Assembly: GCA_017311315.1 (NCBI GenBank) | Contig: CM029671.1 | Span: 25,672,227 to 25,736,226 of the forward strand | Length of the DNA: 64,000 bases | Direction: 5' to 3' | Origin: Dendrocalamus latiflorus | Lineage: Eukaryota > Streptophyta > Magnoliopsida > Poales > Poaceae | Part shown: piece after piece, positions 1 to 13,107 of the stretch | Layout of the letters: each line of letters opens with the position of its first letter | How positions within the stretch are numbered: the stretch's first letter is position 1 | Made by a program: the position numbers and the translations under genes | Notes under the pieces: model-generated | What the model saw: the letters and a program-made list of their open reading frames with translations, nothing else | The model's database searches: none | What the model was told of the DNA's origin: nothing

Positions 1-2340
1 CTTACATAATACACTACTATTTATCAATCATTACTATTCATCGGCCGCAGTCAAAAGCCATCAGCAGAAGTCAATATGAACAAGCCTAGGATGTGTAAGA
101 AATTTTGAGCATCCGATGAGGCACTCTAGAGGAAGCCACCTGTGCAGTTGGTTTTATCTGATAAAGAGTAGATTCCAATGGTCAGTCAGATGTCTTTAAT
201 CACCATTTCCTTCTGAGGACATCTAATAGTGCCATCTTAGCTGTCTTTTATCTATATTAAATGAGTAAAATTCTATGTGGATGACGGAGAAGACGAGGAG
301 AGATAATGTAGGTGAGGAGAGATAATGTACTATCTCTTATGTAAGAGATGACGTGAGCCCGTAAACCAACGCAAATAGTAAGAGGCCGTAGGCAAGAAAT
401 TGTGGTGAAAATAATATAAAATAGTTAGAGAAATAATTTACTGTTGGAGAGGTTGTTTCGGTAATGTTTTTAGGTGAGGTAAAAGATTTAGAGACAAACT
501 TAAAAGATAGACTTTCGTATATATTCTGAAGGGAAAGGCAGCCAAACATGCATTCATAAGCTGAAAATATAGTGAGCAAATTTTTCCCCACACATGCTCT
601 AGAATAATTATTCCCTTGGGTTGTAGTTTGTACAGACATGCACATACAAGCCCTGATACCGGTGTGCTGCTACTACATTCTTTCCAACCCCTTGATTGAA
701 GCAGTGCCCGCCACACTGGGACGATTGAGTGAGGCTGCTTCATTCACCTCCGAACAAAAAGAAGCAACAGCAAACTTCAATGAAATTGTCTTACTCTATT
801 GTCCTCTCTGCTGCACACTCACATGAAGAAAAAGGTTGGAATCAGTATTATATGCATGTTGGGACTAGGGTTGTCACCTGCTTAGCTTCAGGTTGGGTCC
901 TCCATCCAACATTATTAGTCCTAATTATTCAAACAGTCGTACTGCTTAACATTTCCCTGAATTTTCTTTTTGCTTAACAACAACTGTTACTAGTATACTT
1001 GTAATTTACTACTACTCCTATGATCAAGCATAAAAAATCCAGGAAGTTTCATGGGTAGCTGAAACAAGTGAAAAGCTAGTGCTTGTTGCCATTGATGGCA
1101 TGGGGGCAGTGTGGCATTCACATTCACCAAATTCCAAATGGGCCCTCTCCTCGTTTTTAACAAGCAACGGGAGAACAATAAGGAAGAACATTGTTTTCAT
1201 CACCCACCATCTGTTTAAGCAAACTGCTTTTCCTCAATTTGCCTGCCCTTTCTAGAGGTCCACTTGGGAATTGCCCATTGAAAAAAGAACGGTTCATGGG
1301 GACAATTCGGTTGAGGAATAAAGATAGCAAAGTATTAAAATGATAGCCATAGGCATAGTTACGGTAAATATAGCAGATATGTCCATAAATTCATGAAAAT
1401 TTATTCTAGTTTTGCACTCTACACATTGAGTCTTGGTCCAAGTAATCCTAAGATATGATTTTTGGCACAGTCCAAGATTTAGGTGGTACTTCAACTGACT
1501 TACGGCTTAAGCTTTTGACTATAACTTTTGATTTATAGCTGAAATTACACTGTGAAAGTCCAGGGAAAGTGATGATGAATCATGGCAAGTCAGGGTTCCC
1601 TCTACATACATAGAGTCAAACATATAATGACTAAACCACTCTCACTTGTGTTGTGTGCCGTATTAAAACCGTATCAATTATGGTCTCTATTAAAACCATA
1701 TCAACTATGTTCTCATCTAAGATGAGCTGAGCTCACTACCCTATCGAGTTGTTATAATCTCCACATGGGTATATAGTACTAGGAGGAGTGGACTCCAATT
1801 CTAATGCCGATGAAGTGCATTAGTGCAGCTATATTTAGCACGGGTTGAGTGGCGAGTTTGGAAGATTGACACAACGGCTAGTGACGTACTAGCTAAGTGA
1901 AGGTATAATATATGAAATAAGAAAAAAAATGCTCAGTATTATGTCCAATCTCGCATATAAGGAAATGCAAAAGAAATGATGGTAATAATGGCTCAGGGTT
2001 AATATGGGTAAAGTAATACAACCTACGCATAGTTTAAATTATGATTCATACAAGTTTTTTGGATTAGATGCTACAGGAGCTATCGATGGCTCCTTCCCAT
2101 AGTACTGGTGAAAAGTAGATTTCTATGTGCTCTCTCCTAAACCTCTTGTTTTAATAAAAATCCTGGAACTTGAATGATAATGATAATGATGATATGAGAT
2201 TTAGTATGGAATGTAGATGATTAGATGATTACACATGCATGCAACTTTTGTAATATAGATTTGCTGAGTATGAAAGTACTCAATTTTATTATTAATCCTT
2301 TTTATTTAGAAGCGATAAACTGGGTACGTTTAAAGATGCT
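1..2340. other. Intergenic, no gene recognised
   Basis: AT-rich sequence with only short, unconvincing reading frames on both strands. A 15-base direct repeat (aggagagataatgta) occurs twice near 297 and 315. I see no exon-like stretch, RNA gene or clear transposon end here. Confidence 0.6.
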
Positions 2341-2349
2341 AAATGATGA

Positions 2350-2632
2350 CGAATAGTGTGATCATTTTGGCTTATTTTGAGTGGCTTATGGCTGAAAAGC
2401 ACTGTAATTGGCTGAAAAAATATTGTAGCTGATAGAGGCTTATTTAGCATAATTAAATTTAAAAAAATTAAAAAATATGTTAGTCCATTACGTATAATAC
2501 AAACAAATACGGGGAAAAAAGAACCGGCAAAAAAGCTCAATAAAAAACCAAAAGTTCAAAAAACGACGAAATTTATGAATAGTGAAAAATAAGCCGGAAG
2601 CTAAAAGCTGAAGCCGAATTGATCACCACCTA
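2350..2632. mobile_element. A-rich MITE family A, copy 1
   Basis: This block carries the family signature: a 'ggcttat...gctgaa' start, a central aaatttaaaaaaatta tract, then 'aaccggcaaaaaag', 'gacgaaatttatgaatag' and 'gctgaagccgaa'. The right end reads atcaccacc. The same series recurs near 16735, 17259, 22926, 23722, 24108, 29316, 36865 and 37955, and inverted near 29800 and 49838. There is no coding capacity. The left boundary is approximate. Confidence 0.65.
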
Positions 2633-2639
2633 ATGACTC

Positions 2640-5600
2640 CGGACTACGTCAACCACTCAGGTGAATCATGCCAAAATCCTAGCTTTTATAGCTAACAGGT
2701 GCGAAATAAAGGTAGTTCTAACTATTTCTTTGCTGCAATATCTGATGTGGACTATTATTTGATAAAATATAATTTTATCAAGTAACAATCCATAAACTAG
2801 TACTTTTATCTAAGGTAATAAAAGTACGGGTCGTCACATTCTCGTGGTTCATTGGTTTGTGGAGAAACTTCATCACAGAGAAGCAGGCGTTCGTTGTCCA
2901 CTGAGATGAGCATGTATCATATATGCATATCTTACGTACAGCGTTACAGGACTGTACAGCTCATATGAACTTGCATTAAGGACACATCGAGAAGCTCTTT
3001 CAATTCCTCCAACTAGTCCTTTTCTACCAATCCTACTTACCAGTGGCCAACAAGAACACATTGTCGTTGACCTGCTTAGCGTTTGCAAGCTGCTATGGTT
3101 GAATTGAACTTCTGTCAAATGAATGGCTTTGGTACTACTTAAGACTCTTAAGCAAAGCATAAGGTCATACTGTACCAAAAACATGGCAGAAGAGCCAAAT
3201 TACTTTCCAAGTAGTACTTGCCAATGAGCCCCACAGATTGTCAGTGTGAGGTCACAGTTTCATCACTATGGCATCCATGTCATGAAACCAACAACTCCAG
3301 CATCTTATGTGTACGAAGTGTATAAACTTTCCAATCCCTCCTCATCTTCTCAACATTATTTTATCCATCTCGACAACTTTGCCATCCGGGACACTGAAAC
3401 AGGAGCAAAAAACCAAGCTTTCTGAACCTTTTTGACCAATCTAAACGAGCAAAGACTCTACTCGTTGCATCCACCGCCCGGCCGCCGGCGCCGGCCTGCG
3501 CTGCTGGAACCGGCCGGTAGCCCAGCTGTCGCTGAGCCTGACCGGGCCAAATGGGATTTTCTTGATACCAGGTTGGCAGCCTCGCTGCCTCTCACCTGCA
3601 CAAATGTATGCACTCTGGTGGCTTGGACCATGCTGGTGGGATGTTGCCACCAGCATCAGTTGTTAATACTTCTCACAATTGGTAATCAAACAGAAAAATA
3701 TTGAATTTATCAGTTGGTCTTTGGTCATCCGAGTTAGGTACTCACTGCTACTACATGTAGTATATGCAAAAAATGCATTGGCAACCAAGGATTGTCTGTG
3801 CCTGCATTCCAGACAAGAGGAGACTGTGTGGGCATTGGATGAGAGACATTCTGCCGGAACATTGCAGGGTTTTCTTATGCAGCTGATCCGGCAAGAACTG
3901 TACTACTGGCAGAGGGGTCAGTTTGATGGTTGTTCAATGTACAAACATGTTGCTATGGAGATAACTAAGCATGTGCACTTGCATAATGTAATGTAATGGA
4001 ATGGAATTCTCCTCTCATGTGGATTATACACCCAATCATTGGGCAGCCAATCAATCTCACTTTATGTGTTTATGTTGTGTTTGGGAATCTCTGCGACACA
4101 CAGCCAGTGCTTGTAAAGCAACCAAAGAAAAGAAAAGAAACCCTATGTAATGCTGCCAATCTCCCCTGGTGAAGCTAAAGAGAGTTGTCATGGTTACCTC
4201 CTTCTCACTTTTGCTTTATCCTCAGTATTCAGTAAATTGCTCTTCTTTTTGTACATCCTTTTAGGAGTTTGGATGGATGCCACCGTCTTTCTTGGCCTCC
4301 TCCTCCCTTTGACCTTACCTCCCAGCATCGGATGCGCTGTGAAAAAGCTAAAAAGAAGCCAATCAATCGTAATGCCTTTCTCATCTGAAGAGAGATACGT
4401 GCAATTCTATATTCAGTGATGATGGTGCGTTGATCTAGGTCACACAAGAACATTGTTACTTTCTTTAGGAACACGACTCGTGCTAAATCACAGATGAATG
4501 CCCTTGATGGTCGTTAGTCGAGGGGAGTTTTTTTTTGTTAATAACTCCGATGTTGCTTTTCTACATGTAGCATTTCGAAGTTATGAAGTAAACAGCATGG
4601 CCAAATGGATCTTTAGATGTGTTGGTTGCTACCCGGGCCCCAGTTTCAACCTCCCATGGCCAACTTGTGTTCGTGAGTAAATCACTGAAAACAATGTCCA
4701 GAGACTTTGCTTATGTTGATAGTAGACTAGCAAGCATAGCGTACTGCCTACATTTTAACAATTTTCAGAATAAGGTCGGGTTCAGACTAGTTCAGATTAC
4801 AAGGGTATTCATATTAACTATGACTTAGCTATGACTGATAGATTTTAACTAAAAATAAGTGGTAGTAGTAGCTGAAAAAAGTGACTTTTAAAAAAAGAAG
4901 ACATGTGGTAAAAGAGTCAAAGGAAAGATATGTGTGTAAGATGAAAACAAGAGAAGTGTATGATAGGTTTGTGACCCCATGTTTTATCATCGAAACGAGA
5001 AGAATAAGAAAACCACTTTGAAAAATAAGTGTTCGTAATACGAACACACCTGTAAGGTACAGGTCCGATGCATCAGTGTTAGCACTGTGTGCAACAGGAA
5101 CACACAAGAAGATATGGTACAGTTCATGGCCTTTTGGCAGGAGCTCCAGATTTGGGCTGCTTCCAAGAAAAGCCGATAATGATGTGGCCATAGCCTCCGT
5201 GACAAAGTTGCATCAGGCAGACCTTGACAAGTTGTCGCGACAAAACATGCAAGATGGCAAGAACAAGAACAGGCTAAAGAACAAGGCAGAATTGGATCCA
5301 TATTACATGCATTGCAGGGTAGGAGGATGAAGATTCAGTTTGGTTGATGTTTACAAGCTACACCAAACACAAGCTCATGGTAATTCAGATCTTTTCAGAC
5401 CAGCACCTCTGGCTTACATGATGCCACTGCTTTCAGCAACTCTTCCTCACAAGAACTTTCAGCGTCTGGTCATCTCAATGATAGATGGTTTGAGAAAGCC
5501 GTACCATCAACACTCATGACTCGACACTTGATTAGCAAAAAGGACGAGACTGTCAAAACATTTGAAAACTACACTAAATCAGCATACGAATTGAAGCCCA

Positions 5601-5780
5601 TCATCAATAATGATGTTACTGTGACAGTGGTATTGTTTCCTCCTCTGGAGAGATGCTACTAACACATGCTCAGGTTCAGCTCATCATACATGCAGGCAGG
5701 AAACATTAGCTTTCCTGTGAAGAGGATGTTCCACGTATTTTTCTTGACTAATGAACACCCAAGGGTTCCATCAGAGGAAG
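2640..5780. other. Intergenic, no gene recognised
   Basis: Several frames of 80-120 codons occur (for example 3432-3704 plus, 4829-5191 minus, 5076-5330 plus), but none shows a recognisable domain, a supported exon junction or compositional bias. The stretch just below 5795 would contain the 3' UTR of the minus-strand methyltransferase gene. A short GC-rich patch lies at 3465-3560. Confidence 0.5.
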
Positions 5781-5794
5781 GCAAAAGGCAGGCA

Positions 5795-8700
5795 TCATTT
5801 GAGGGTGATGTCAAATATGACACCTTCAAGATTTGAGATGGTTGTTCTTGTCCCATCCACTTCTTCAACATGCATTCCATGTTTTTCAGCTTCCTTCAGT
5901 AGTAGCACATCCATGCTGGTCATATCGAGAACAGTTTGTCTTCGTTAAGAGTATATATGGTTTCATTTTAAAATGATTTATCAATAATGGAATCAGTTAA
6001 AAAATAGAACAAACAAAGAAGGTTGGATGGACAAAAAAAAAGTAGAGCAAATATATGAGTTATGACAAGCTCACAAAAATCTCTACAGAAGTATCAAGGA
6101 GAACACTGAAATAGCCCAATTATGCTTTTCAGAAAAGAAAAAAAAAGCCATTTATTTTTGGCAGCTGCTCTTGTACTGCTAGCTTTAGTAAGAGTAGTAC
6201 GGTACATTCTGGCCATACCAGTAATATGTCAGTATGCTACCAATTCTATCTGTCAGTAAATGATAATCTAAAACTACTGCAAGCCAACCTGTACATTCTA
6301 TTTGCTCATGAATGCATCTGGACTATCAGTTTTGCACAAGGGGAATGAACTATCAGGTGCAGAGTATCTCCAACAAGCGACAAGCCGACAAAAGAATGGG
6401 TGACATAACACTTTGTTTGTCCGTAAATCGGCAGAAGTTCTGTAGTTTTACATGTCATTCTGAAATAAGATTTTTCAGCAAATCTCTTCTCTTTTAAATA
6501 CACATTAGCACTACATCATAATATGTGTGATTTTATTAGCTTATATAATGTTTCGATTATTTGGAGCTATTGAATACTTCTAATTAAAGAACCTTCTAAT
6601 TTGATGATGATGTATCTTTGAGAAGTTTTACCCATGAGGACCTCAGCTACCTTTTATGCTAAGATGTTCAAAATGTCATGTCATACACTCATACTGGCGC
6701 TTAGTGAACCCATGCCTACTATACAAATGAGTCAATTGGTATTCTGAAAAAATTCAAGAACCGAGAGTCCTTATTCTTGATAAACGAAACAAGGAGAACT
6801 CCAATTAAAATGCAAATGTTACATAATAATCAACTATAAGGTCAATAATACATCTTTTCATTACAATTTTGGACATATGCATTAAGTTGGCTTGCCTAAC
6901 ATGGAACATCATGATGAACAGCATTTATCAGCACCTTTTCAAAGTATTCGAAACTCTACCCAAATATGCCTTGGATAGAAAGATAATGAGTTGAGAAAAT
7001 ACATACACTTTAGCTCGTGATACATAAGCCAATATGAATCTACATTTACCAGCCTGAATACGAAGAAGCCTCTCTACAGTATCAAAGAGACAGGGAATGC
7101 TGGATTGCTGGAAGCTTTCTGCGAGTCAAGGTCCCCAAAATGCAACGATTGATAGATGACATAGGGAATAGAAAGGCAAAGGATCAGAATTGAAAATAAC
7201 CACGGCGAAGTAGAAAAATTAGAAGGATATAGATATCAGCTCCAAGAATGAGATCAAATCCAACAGGATGTTTTTTAATGATATTGCTTATATGATCATC
7301 ATTTCCCCACTCTAGCTTCTCAGCTGTCAACACTGCAACAAAAGTAACAGTTTAGATCCAATGTCTGGATAGTTATGTTTCAATGGTTAAAAAATGTCAT
7401 AGTAATGAAACATAATAAGCTGAAAGTTACAAAGTGGCAACCTGCGTTTGCATTCCCAGAACATGACTGCATCTCTATATTTTTCTTTATGATCTGTGGA
7501 ACCATTCTTCAACATAAATAGATGTAATAGCTATATTGAAGGAAAGATGCAAGCATAACACAATGCAATGAATGCATGTATCATTTATGATCTATGTATC
7601 GTAAACCATATGCAATTATCTACATATAAGAATTGCCAGAACTAGAATTTAATATCTGAAATAACATGTGGAAGTCTCAAAGATCTTCTGTAATATGCCA
7701 AACTATGAGATATCTCTGAAGGTTTGAACCTTGCCTCTAGAACTTCATCATTGTGATCAGTCAAGACCACCTCTTTGCAGAAACGGCTGCACAATACGCC
7801 AGTAATGCCTAGCAAGTCACAATATTGTCAGATTTTGTAAGATCGCAAATTGAAGTGAACATGGTAGAGAATTCTCTCACCAACCCCAGATCCTAACTCA
7901 ATTATTGAACGATCCTTCACAGTCTCAGGGTGTTCAGATAGGTAAGTGTTCATCAGAACAGCACCTGGCCATACTAACTGTCCAGTAAGATCATAATCAG
8001 CTGCACAAATCATTAGAATGCCTGTTAGTTGCAGCACCATGCTAAGGAAACATCAAAATCTGGCATTATGTACTGTGAGGTGGCAATCATGCCCGTATCA
8101 GAATAAACCCAAACAAGCTAATGTACTAACGGGGAGGCTTAAATAAAACCATCCGTATCGTTCACTGCATGGATGGAATGAAACATGAGTACAGCATGCT
8201 CAGATCTAACTTTTTTGTTGGATGGACAGAACTGTCACCAGTTAAATGAGAATTACTATGTTAAGCATAGCTGCATAGACATCTGGTTATAAAAGCAGAC
8301 ACGGAGACACAATGAAATAAGACATAAGAGTCACCTAGTGACAAAAAAAAAAAAGAGAAGAGAATACGCCCTTCATTGGTTTGATCATGTGGAATGTGGG
8401 CCTTTTGATGTCCTGCTGTACTAGAATGACATTGTCTGAGTGGAGGGAGTCCCAAACGAGATAAGGTAAAAGTGGTCCTAAAACCACACGGTTGTGTAAT
8501 GAAAACCCAATTTCGCTACTATGCAAGCAACAAGAAGAAAATGAACAAAACACATGTCACAAGCATATTTCCAAGTTCGACACGCTAAACCTTTTATCTC
8601 AGCTGTAACTGCACAACCAGAGATGAGGCATTTTTTTCGTACGGCTGTGATTATGATATTAATTTGTGAACAGCACTACATGAAGTAAACAAGCTAACAA

Positions 8701-9404
8701 GGCATGAAGCATACATTACCACACTACAGTCGCTAGAAACAATTGATTCAGCACATGAAACAACAGGCAGTAGAACTTAATACTGAGCATTGCAGCTACT
8801 ACACAAGCGCTGCTGGGTCGAATAGAAGTATAGAATAGTTGTTACATAAGAGTTCAAAATGGTAACCATCTTGAGCAGCATAATGCTCAACTAACCATGC
8901 CCTTTTTTGCTCTAATTTGGGAAACCTTAACACTAGTTCCAGCTCCAAGTGGATTTTACACAGAACAAACTAGCTAAGTAAGTAGCTATTAGCAAGATGT
9001 GTTACCAATTGATCATTGCAAAAACCTATTGAATCCATTACCACATCACAGATACTATAGTATAAGCTCTGCTCAGCAAGAAAGAAAGACTACGAGCAAG
9101 AAGTAATAACTGGAGGCAGCGCGGAGGCAGAGGAGGTTGAGCACTTGGGAGCCGAAGGTGAAGGTCGTCATCTCGTAGCTGCCGAAATCGACGAACCCAG
9201 CAACAAAATCGAGACAAAAAAAAAAAAGTTCAGTCCACCAGCAAGTCGTCGATGCAGCTCTGCAAAGATCAGAGCAACCCGAAGGGTAAAGAGGAGCGGC
9301 CCCCACCTGCGATCGACGAAGAAGGACGGATCCAAGCAGACGACGTCGTCCTCCTCCTCCTTGTCTTCTTCCTCCCACTTCCTTGCGCTGCCGGCGTCCG
9401 CCAT
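5795..9404 (-). CDS. METTL21-like protein (lysine) methyltransferase, 8 exons
   Basis: This is a seven-beta-strand SAM-dependent methyltransferase of the Methyltransf_16/METTL21 type; members methylate lysines in cytosolic proteins such as chaperones or elongation factors, but the substrate here is unknown. Exons in transcription order: 9404-9307, 9178-9111, 8000-7881, 7808-7735, 7493-7442, 7332-7231, 7115-7007, 5915-5795. Phases join without a stop to give 247 aa. Visible motifs are DYDLTGQLVWPGA before the fold, the SAM-binding motif IELGSGVGITG (about residues 86-98), FDLILGADI (about 163-172), then RLLRIQAGKC and a C-terminal EVDGTRTTISNLEGVIFD. Intron 4 begins with GC instead of GT, and intron 6 looks U12-type; both are described separately. 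ATG at 9404 gives MADAGS. The gene diverges from CPN10. Identification is from family similarity; exon ends are inferred. Confidence 0.85.
7116..7230 (-). other. Candidate U12-type AT-AA intron (intron 6 of the methyltransferase)
   Basis: On the minus strand the intron starts ATATCCTTCT, an exact match to the U12 donor consensus ATATCCTT. It ends accttgactcgcagaaa. The segment accttgac resembles the U12 branch element (consensus TCCTTRAC), with the branch A 11 nt before the junction. Joining T to GC gives Cys-Phe-Gln-Gln-Ser-Ser, as expected for the family. Using the upstream cgcag as acceptor would instead create an immediate TAA stop. Confidence 0.65.
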
Positions 9405-9763
9405 CCCTCAACTTCTCCCCGCCGCCGGCGACTGTGGCTGCCAACTGGAATGGAGTTCGCCGCGGCGTCCAAACCTTGCTTGCTCGTTGGATTGGACCGT
9501 GGTGTTAGTTCATGGGCTAAAAGCCCAAAAGGATGGGCTTCTACCTTATCTGGGCTCTAACTGGGCCGATTCGCCTCCCCCTCTCAAGGGGCAAACCCGT
9601 CATTTCAACCGGGCCCGCCGTCTCGTCTTCTCCCCTTAAAACCCTAAACCCCGCGCCCCCACCGCTCCGCGGAGGCTAATCGATTAGGTGAGGAAGAGTG
9701 TGGAAGCGACGCGCTCCTTTGCTTGCTTCCCAAGAAGAAGAGGAGAGGAGAGGTGAGGCGGCG
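9405..9763. promoter_or_regulatory. Bidirectional promoter with site II cluster and telo-box
   Basis: The two start codons (methyltransferase 9404 minus, CPN10 9764 plus) are 359 bp apart and point away from each other. The space holds five site II cores (TGGGCY): 9513-9518, 9522-9527 (inverted), 9534-9539, 9551-9556 and 9562-9567. A telo-box, AAACCCTAAA, lies at 9639-9648, about 116 bp before the CPN10 ATG. In plants, site II elements plus a telo-box are typical of genes for mitochondrial and translation proteins in dividing cells and are bound by TCP and Myb-type factors. Whether both genes use the cluster is inferred from layout. Confidence 0.7.
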
Positions 9764-11264
9764 ATGGCGAAGCGTCTGCTCCCGTCGCTGAACCGGGTGC
9801 TGGTGGAGAAGCTGGTGCAGCCCAAGAAGAGCGCCGGCGGCATCCTCCTCCCCGAGACCTCCAAGCAGGTGCCCCATCTCCCCATCTTGGTGCTGCTGCT
9901 GCTCATAGTAGGTTGATCCTGTTATGGATTCAGTGCGAGGAGTGGTCAGATTGTGGTCTGAGGCGAGGTGTTTTGCATGATGACTTCTGCCGAACTGGAG
10001 ATTGGGCGCTTTCTTGGTGCCTAGTGGGATTACCCCCGATTCGGATATGGTTACTTGTGAGGTCGAGCGATTTGGATTGCCTTGTTGTATAGGTCGTACG
10101 AACGGCTTAATTTGAACTGCCGCAAATGGCGGCTCTTGGTGCTTCTTTTAGTGGAATTAGTTCCGGCTGGGATGTGGGTAGGCCTTGCGGTTCAGATTGC
10201 CTTTGTCTAGGTTGCTAATTGTTAGTTAGAATGATGTTACTGGAGCAACTGCAATTTGATTGTGTGGGTACCCATCTGATCTGCTTCCATAGAGAGTCGA
10301 CTATTATTTACATTTTTTGCATTAGCATGCCACTAAACTGCTAGTTGCACTTTTACAGTAGGTTCTATCCCATAGTCCAATTAATGCTGTTGAATGATCC
10401 CACATAATCTTTGAGAATGGGGTGTGTTTTCATCAGTAGAGACAGGGTTGTCTTGATGCATTGACTGTGGAATCAGTTAATGGATTGAAAATTTTCCTGT
10501 GAATCCAGCTGAACTCTGGGAAAGTGGTGGCTGTTGGCCCTGGCGAACGCGATAGGGATGGCAAGCTGATCCCTGTTGCTCTCAAGGAAGGTGACACTGT
10601 TCTCCTGCCTGAGTATGGTGGACTTGAAGTCAAGCTTGCTGCTGACAAAGAGTACGTCCTCCGTTTCGACATCACATTGCTTTGTTACTGTAAATGTTGT
10701 ACTGTTTTTTTCCTTGCTGCTTGCATGATACAATTTTGTTATGCGTGCAATCTCCTAAGTCAGCAGCACAGTCCATGTTTCCATCATTTACAGAAGTCAG
10801 TATCCTGTCATCATTTGATTGATTCGTCAACTTAGGATAAGAAATGATATCAGGACACAGATGTGTTATTTGTGAAGTGTTAACATCTTTAACTATTTAA
10901 CTGAGTCACTTGATATTTTTGCTATTGCTAAAGACTAAAGACAACAAGTGTTTCATTTCGACTGCTGCCTACTGATACTCCAGTCTTTAACATGCTCTTT
11001 GTTACTCTATCGCAACATTTTGTCCTAACCTTTTGAGTGACATCATAATCTGTTTTTATGTTTTTATGCATCCAAGATTTTACACATTTTGATGACAACT
11101 TTTTTACTAACCATGGCAGACTGATATGGAATAGTTGCTGTATATAAGTGTTTTTGTTTTGTTACTAAATTAAGTTATGTTAGATCCAGTGCTCTAAATC
11201 TCTCTGGAATTTCAGGTACCTCCTCTTCGGAGAGCATGACATATTGGGTACCCTTGTGGACTGA
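9764..11264 (+). CDS. CPN10: Mitochondrial 10 kDa co-chaperonin (GroES/HSP10)
   Basis: CPN10 forms a heptameric lid on the HSP60 chaperonin and helps fold proteins in the mitochondrial matrix. Three coding exons join in frame: 9764-9868, 10509-10651 and 11216-11264, giving 98 aa, the usual length. The mobile loop that contacts HSP60 is visible as KKSAGGILLPE (residues 21-31), followed by GKVVAVGPG and GDTVLLPEYGG, and the end reads YLLFGEHDILGTLVD. There is no plastid transit peptide or double GroES domain, which argues against the chloroplast CPN20/CPN10 types. The start is the ATGGCG at 9764, with in-frame upstream sequence lacking family similarity. It shares the intergenic region with the divergent methyltransferase. 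All splice sites are GT-AG. Confidence 0.95.
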
Positions 11265-13107
11265 TTTGGATTTGTCAGGAAGTCATTAGTTGCTCTAATG
11301 CAAGACATGTTCTAGAGTTTTTATGCTGCGGAACAAAATCCTTGAGATAGAACTCTCTTGATGCTGTCATAGATTTTTGCCTAGAACATCGTGAACTTGA
11401 TATGATTGTTGCTTCCTTTCTGCCGTGATGCAATTCAGCGAATGGATAAACTCGCGCATTTGAAACTAGTGCATTTGAAGTGCTGCACTTGGTTTTTCCT
11501 TTCTATGCTTTGCGTTCTTTCTATGTTGAATGGATGGATTGCGTCTGCAGGATCAACATGTTACGTTCATTCGGTCTCAAATTACGATGAGCCTATGTGT
11601 GCAATTACTCAGTTTTCCATTATTGTTTTTTTTCTGGAACGGAATACCGACAAGTAAATCTGATTATGGCTGCTTCCTTGCATGATTGATTGAAGCCTGC
11701 CGCTGTTACGTTTACGCCCTGCTGCTTCGTTGCTCGTCTATCCGGGGAAGGTTTAGGCAATGGCAATCGTTGTCATATACTACTTGTAGAAGTTGTGTTG
11801 CTTCAATTCACACCCTCTGAACGTACTGTAGTCTGTAACAAACCTCATTCCAAATGTTTGGGTATGACACTACATCCTCATCCTGCTCCTCTCCTATTCT
11901 CCATAGAGTGCACATACTGTAACAGATCAATCCATTGTTCTATATCATGTTCCGGAACTATTTTTCACCCTCGTTTTTTAGGAAGCCTCAAGAGAGCGTA
12001 ACTCAGCTTTTGTTGCTCCAACCTGAGACAATAAACAATGACATTAGTTAGTACGCAGTCAGAAATGTGCCTTTGAAGTTGACCAATACTTGATCAATGC
12101 ACCGAAGCACTCAGGTGGTGCACCCTTTATACCCTCTTATCCGAATATCCATTCCATACGGTGCCACAGAAACAAGGGTGACATGTGATAAACAGAAATT
12201 TGATATTCTATATAGTTGTAGTAGTGCGATCAACTTTAAAAGGTAGACACATCGCAAGTTTCTACCAGGAAAAAAAAAACGCAAACCAAGTTCACAATCA
12301 TTTTGCCAAATTTCTACATCTATCATTTCCTCAACCAGACAATAACAAGTTTTTATGATATCCTTTTTTGCATCCATGGAAATATTTAATTATCCCTACC
12401 AATCTACTGGTAAATATAAATGACACATAATATTATGCAATGCTTTTTCAAAATATTTCATCTTTGTACTAAGTTACTAGCTTCCTGATACAAAAGCAAC
12501 AAAAAAAAAGCACCTTTTTCTCAGCAGCCATCTTCAATTTCCACAGCAATAGATCTGTGAAACACTGAAACATGCAAGAAAACTCATCAGTAATATTTTA
12601 GTCCGTTATGGTATATTAGCACATAATTGAGTCTATTCTCTGTATTCCTCATTGAGTGCAGCATAAAAGCAAGCACATCCTCTGCTGTTAGTACTACAAC
12701 GGCAAGGTTGCTGTTCCCCTTTGTCCACCATTCATGTGAATCCAATGGGCAGAAACTCATGACCTTAGAGTCATATTAAAAAAGCCGGAGAGCCACCGCC
12801 CTAGAGAAGTATTTGTCTCTCGGCACAGAAAATAAATCTCAATATCAGCTCCCGTCCTTCATCTCTTGTTTGTCTGTACGACCGCGTTGAAGACTAGCTA
12901 TTGAGCTACTAAACTGCTCATGCCCTTACATAACCGATCTGCAAGACACTGTTGAGTATGCAGCCTTTCCTCTTCACCCTAAAAGGAAATCCATCTGTTA
13001 ATTTCTCTGATGACATCACATGTCTTCCTTTCAGTGTCTTGTTAATCTCTACGACCATGTGTGTAGTGTGCATAAGCTTGAAAGCTAGAAAAAATTTCAA
13101 CTGTACA
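11265..13107. other. CPN10 3' UTR, then intergenic DNA
   Basis: The first few hundred bases after the CPN10 stop are T-rich and probably hold its 3' UTR. Beyond about 11700 I see no gene; the longest frames have no family resemblance. No transposon end is clear. Confidence 0.5.

Noticed and set aside
5390..5480. A minus-strand exon-like piece (SSCEEELLKAVASC then KPEVLV) after an acceptor-like tgaccag
   Set aside because: The methyltransferase already ends in a natural stop at 5795 and no upstream exon fits this piece. It may be 3' UTR or chance.
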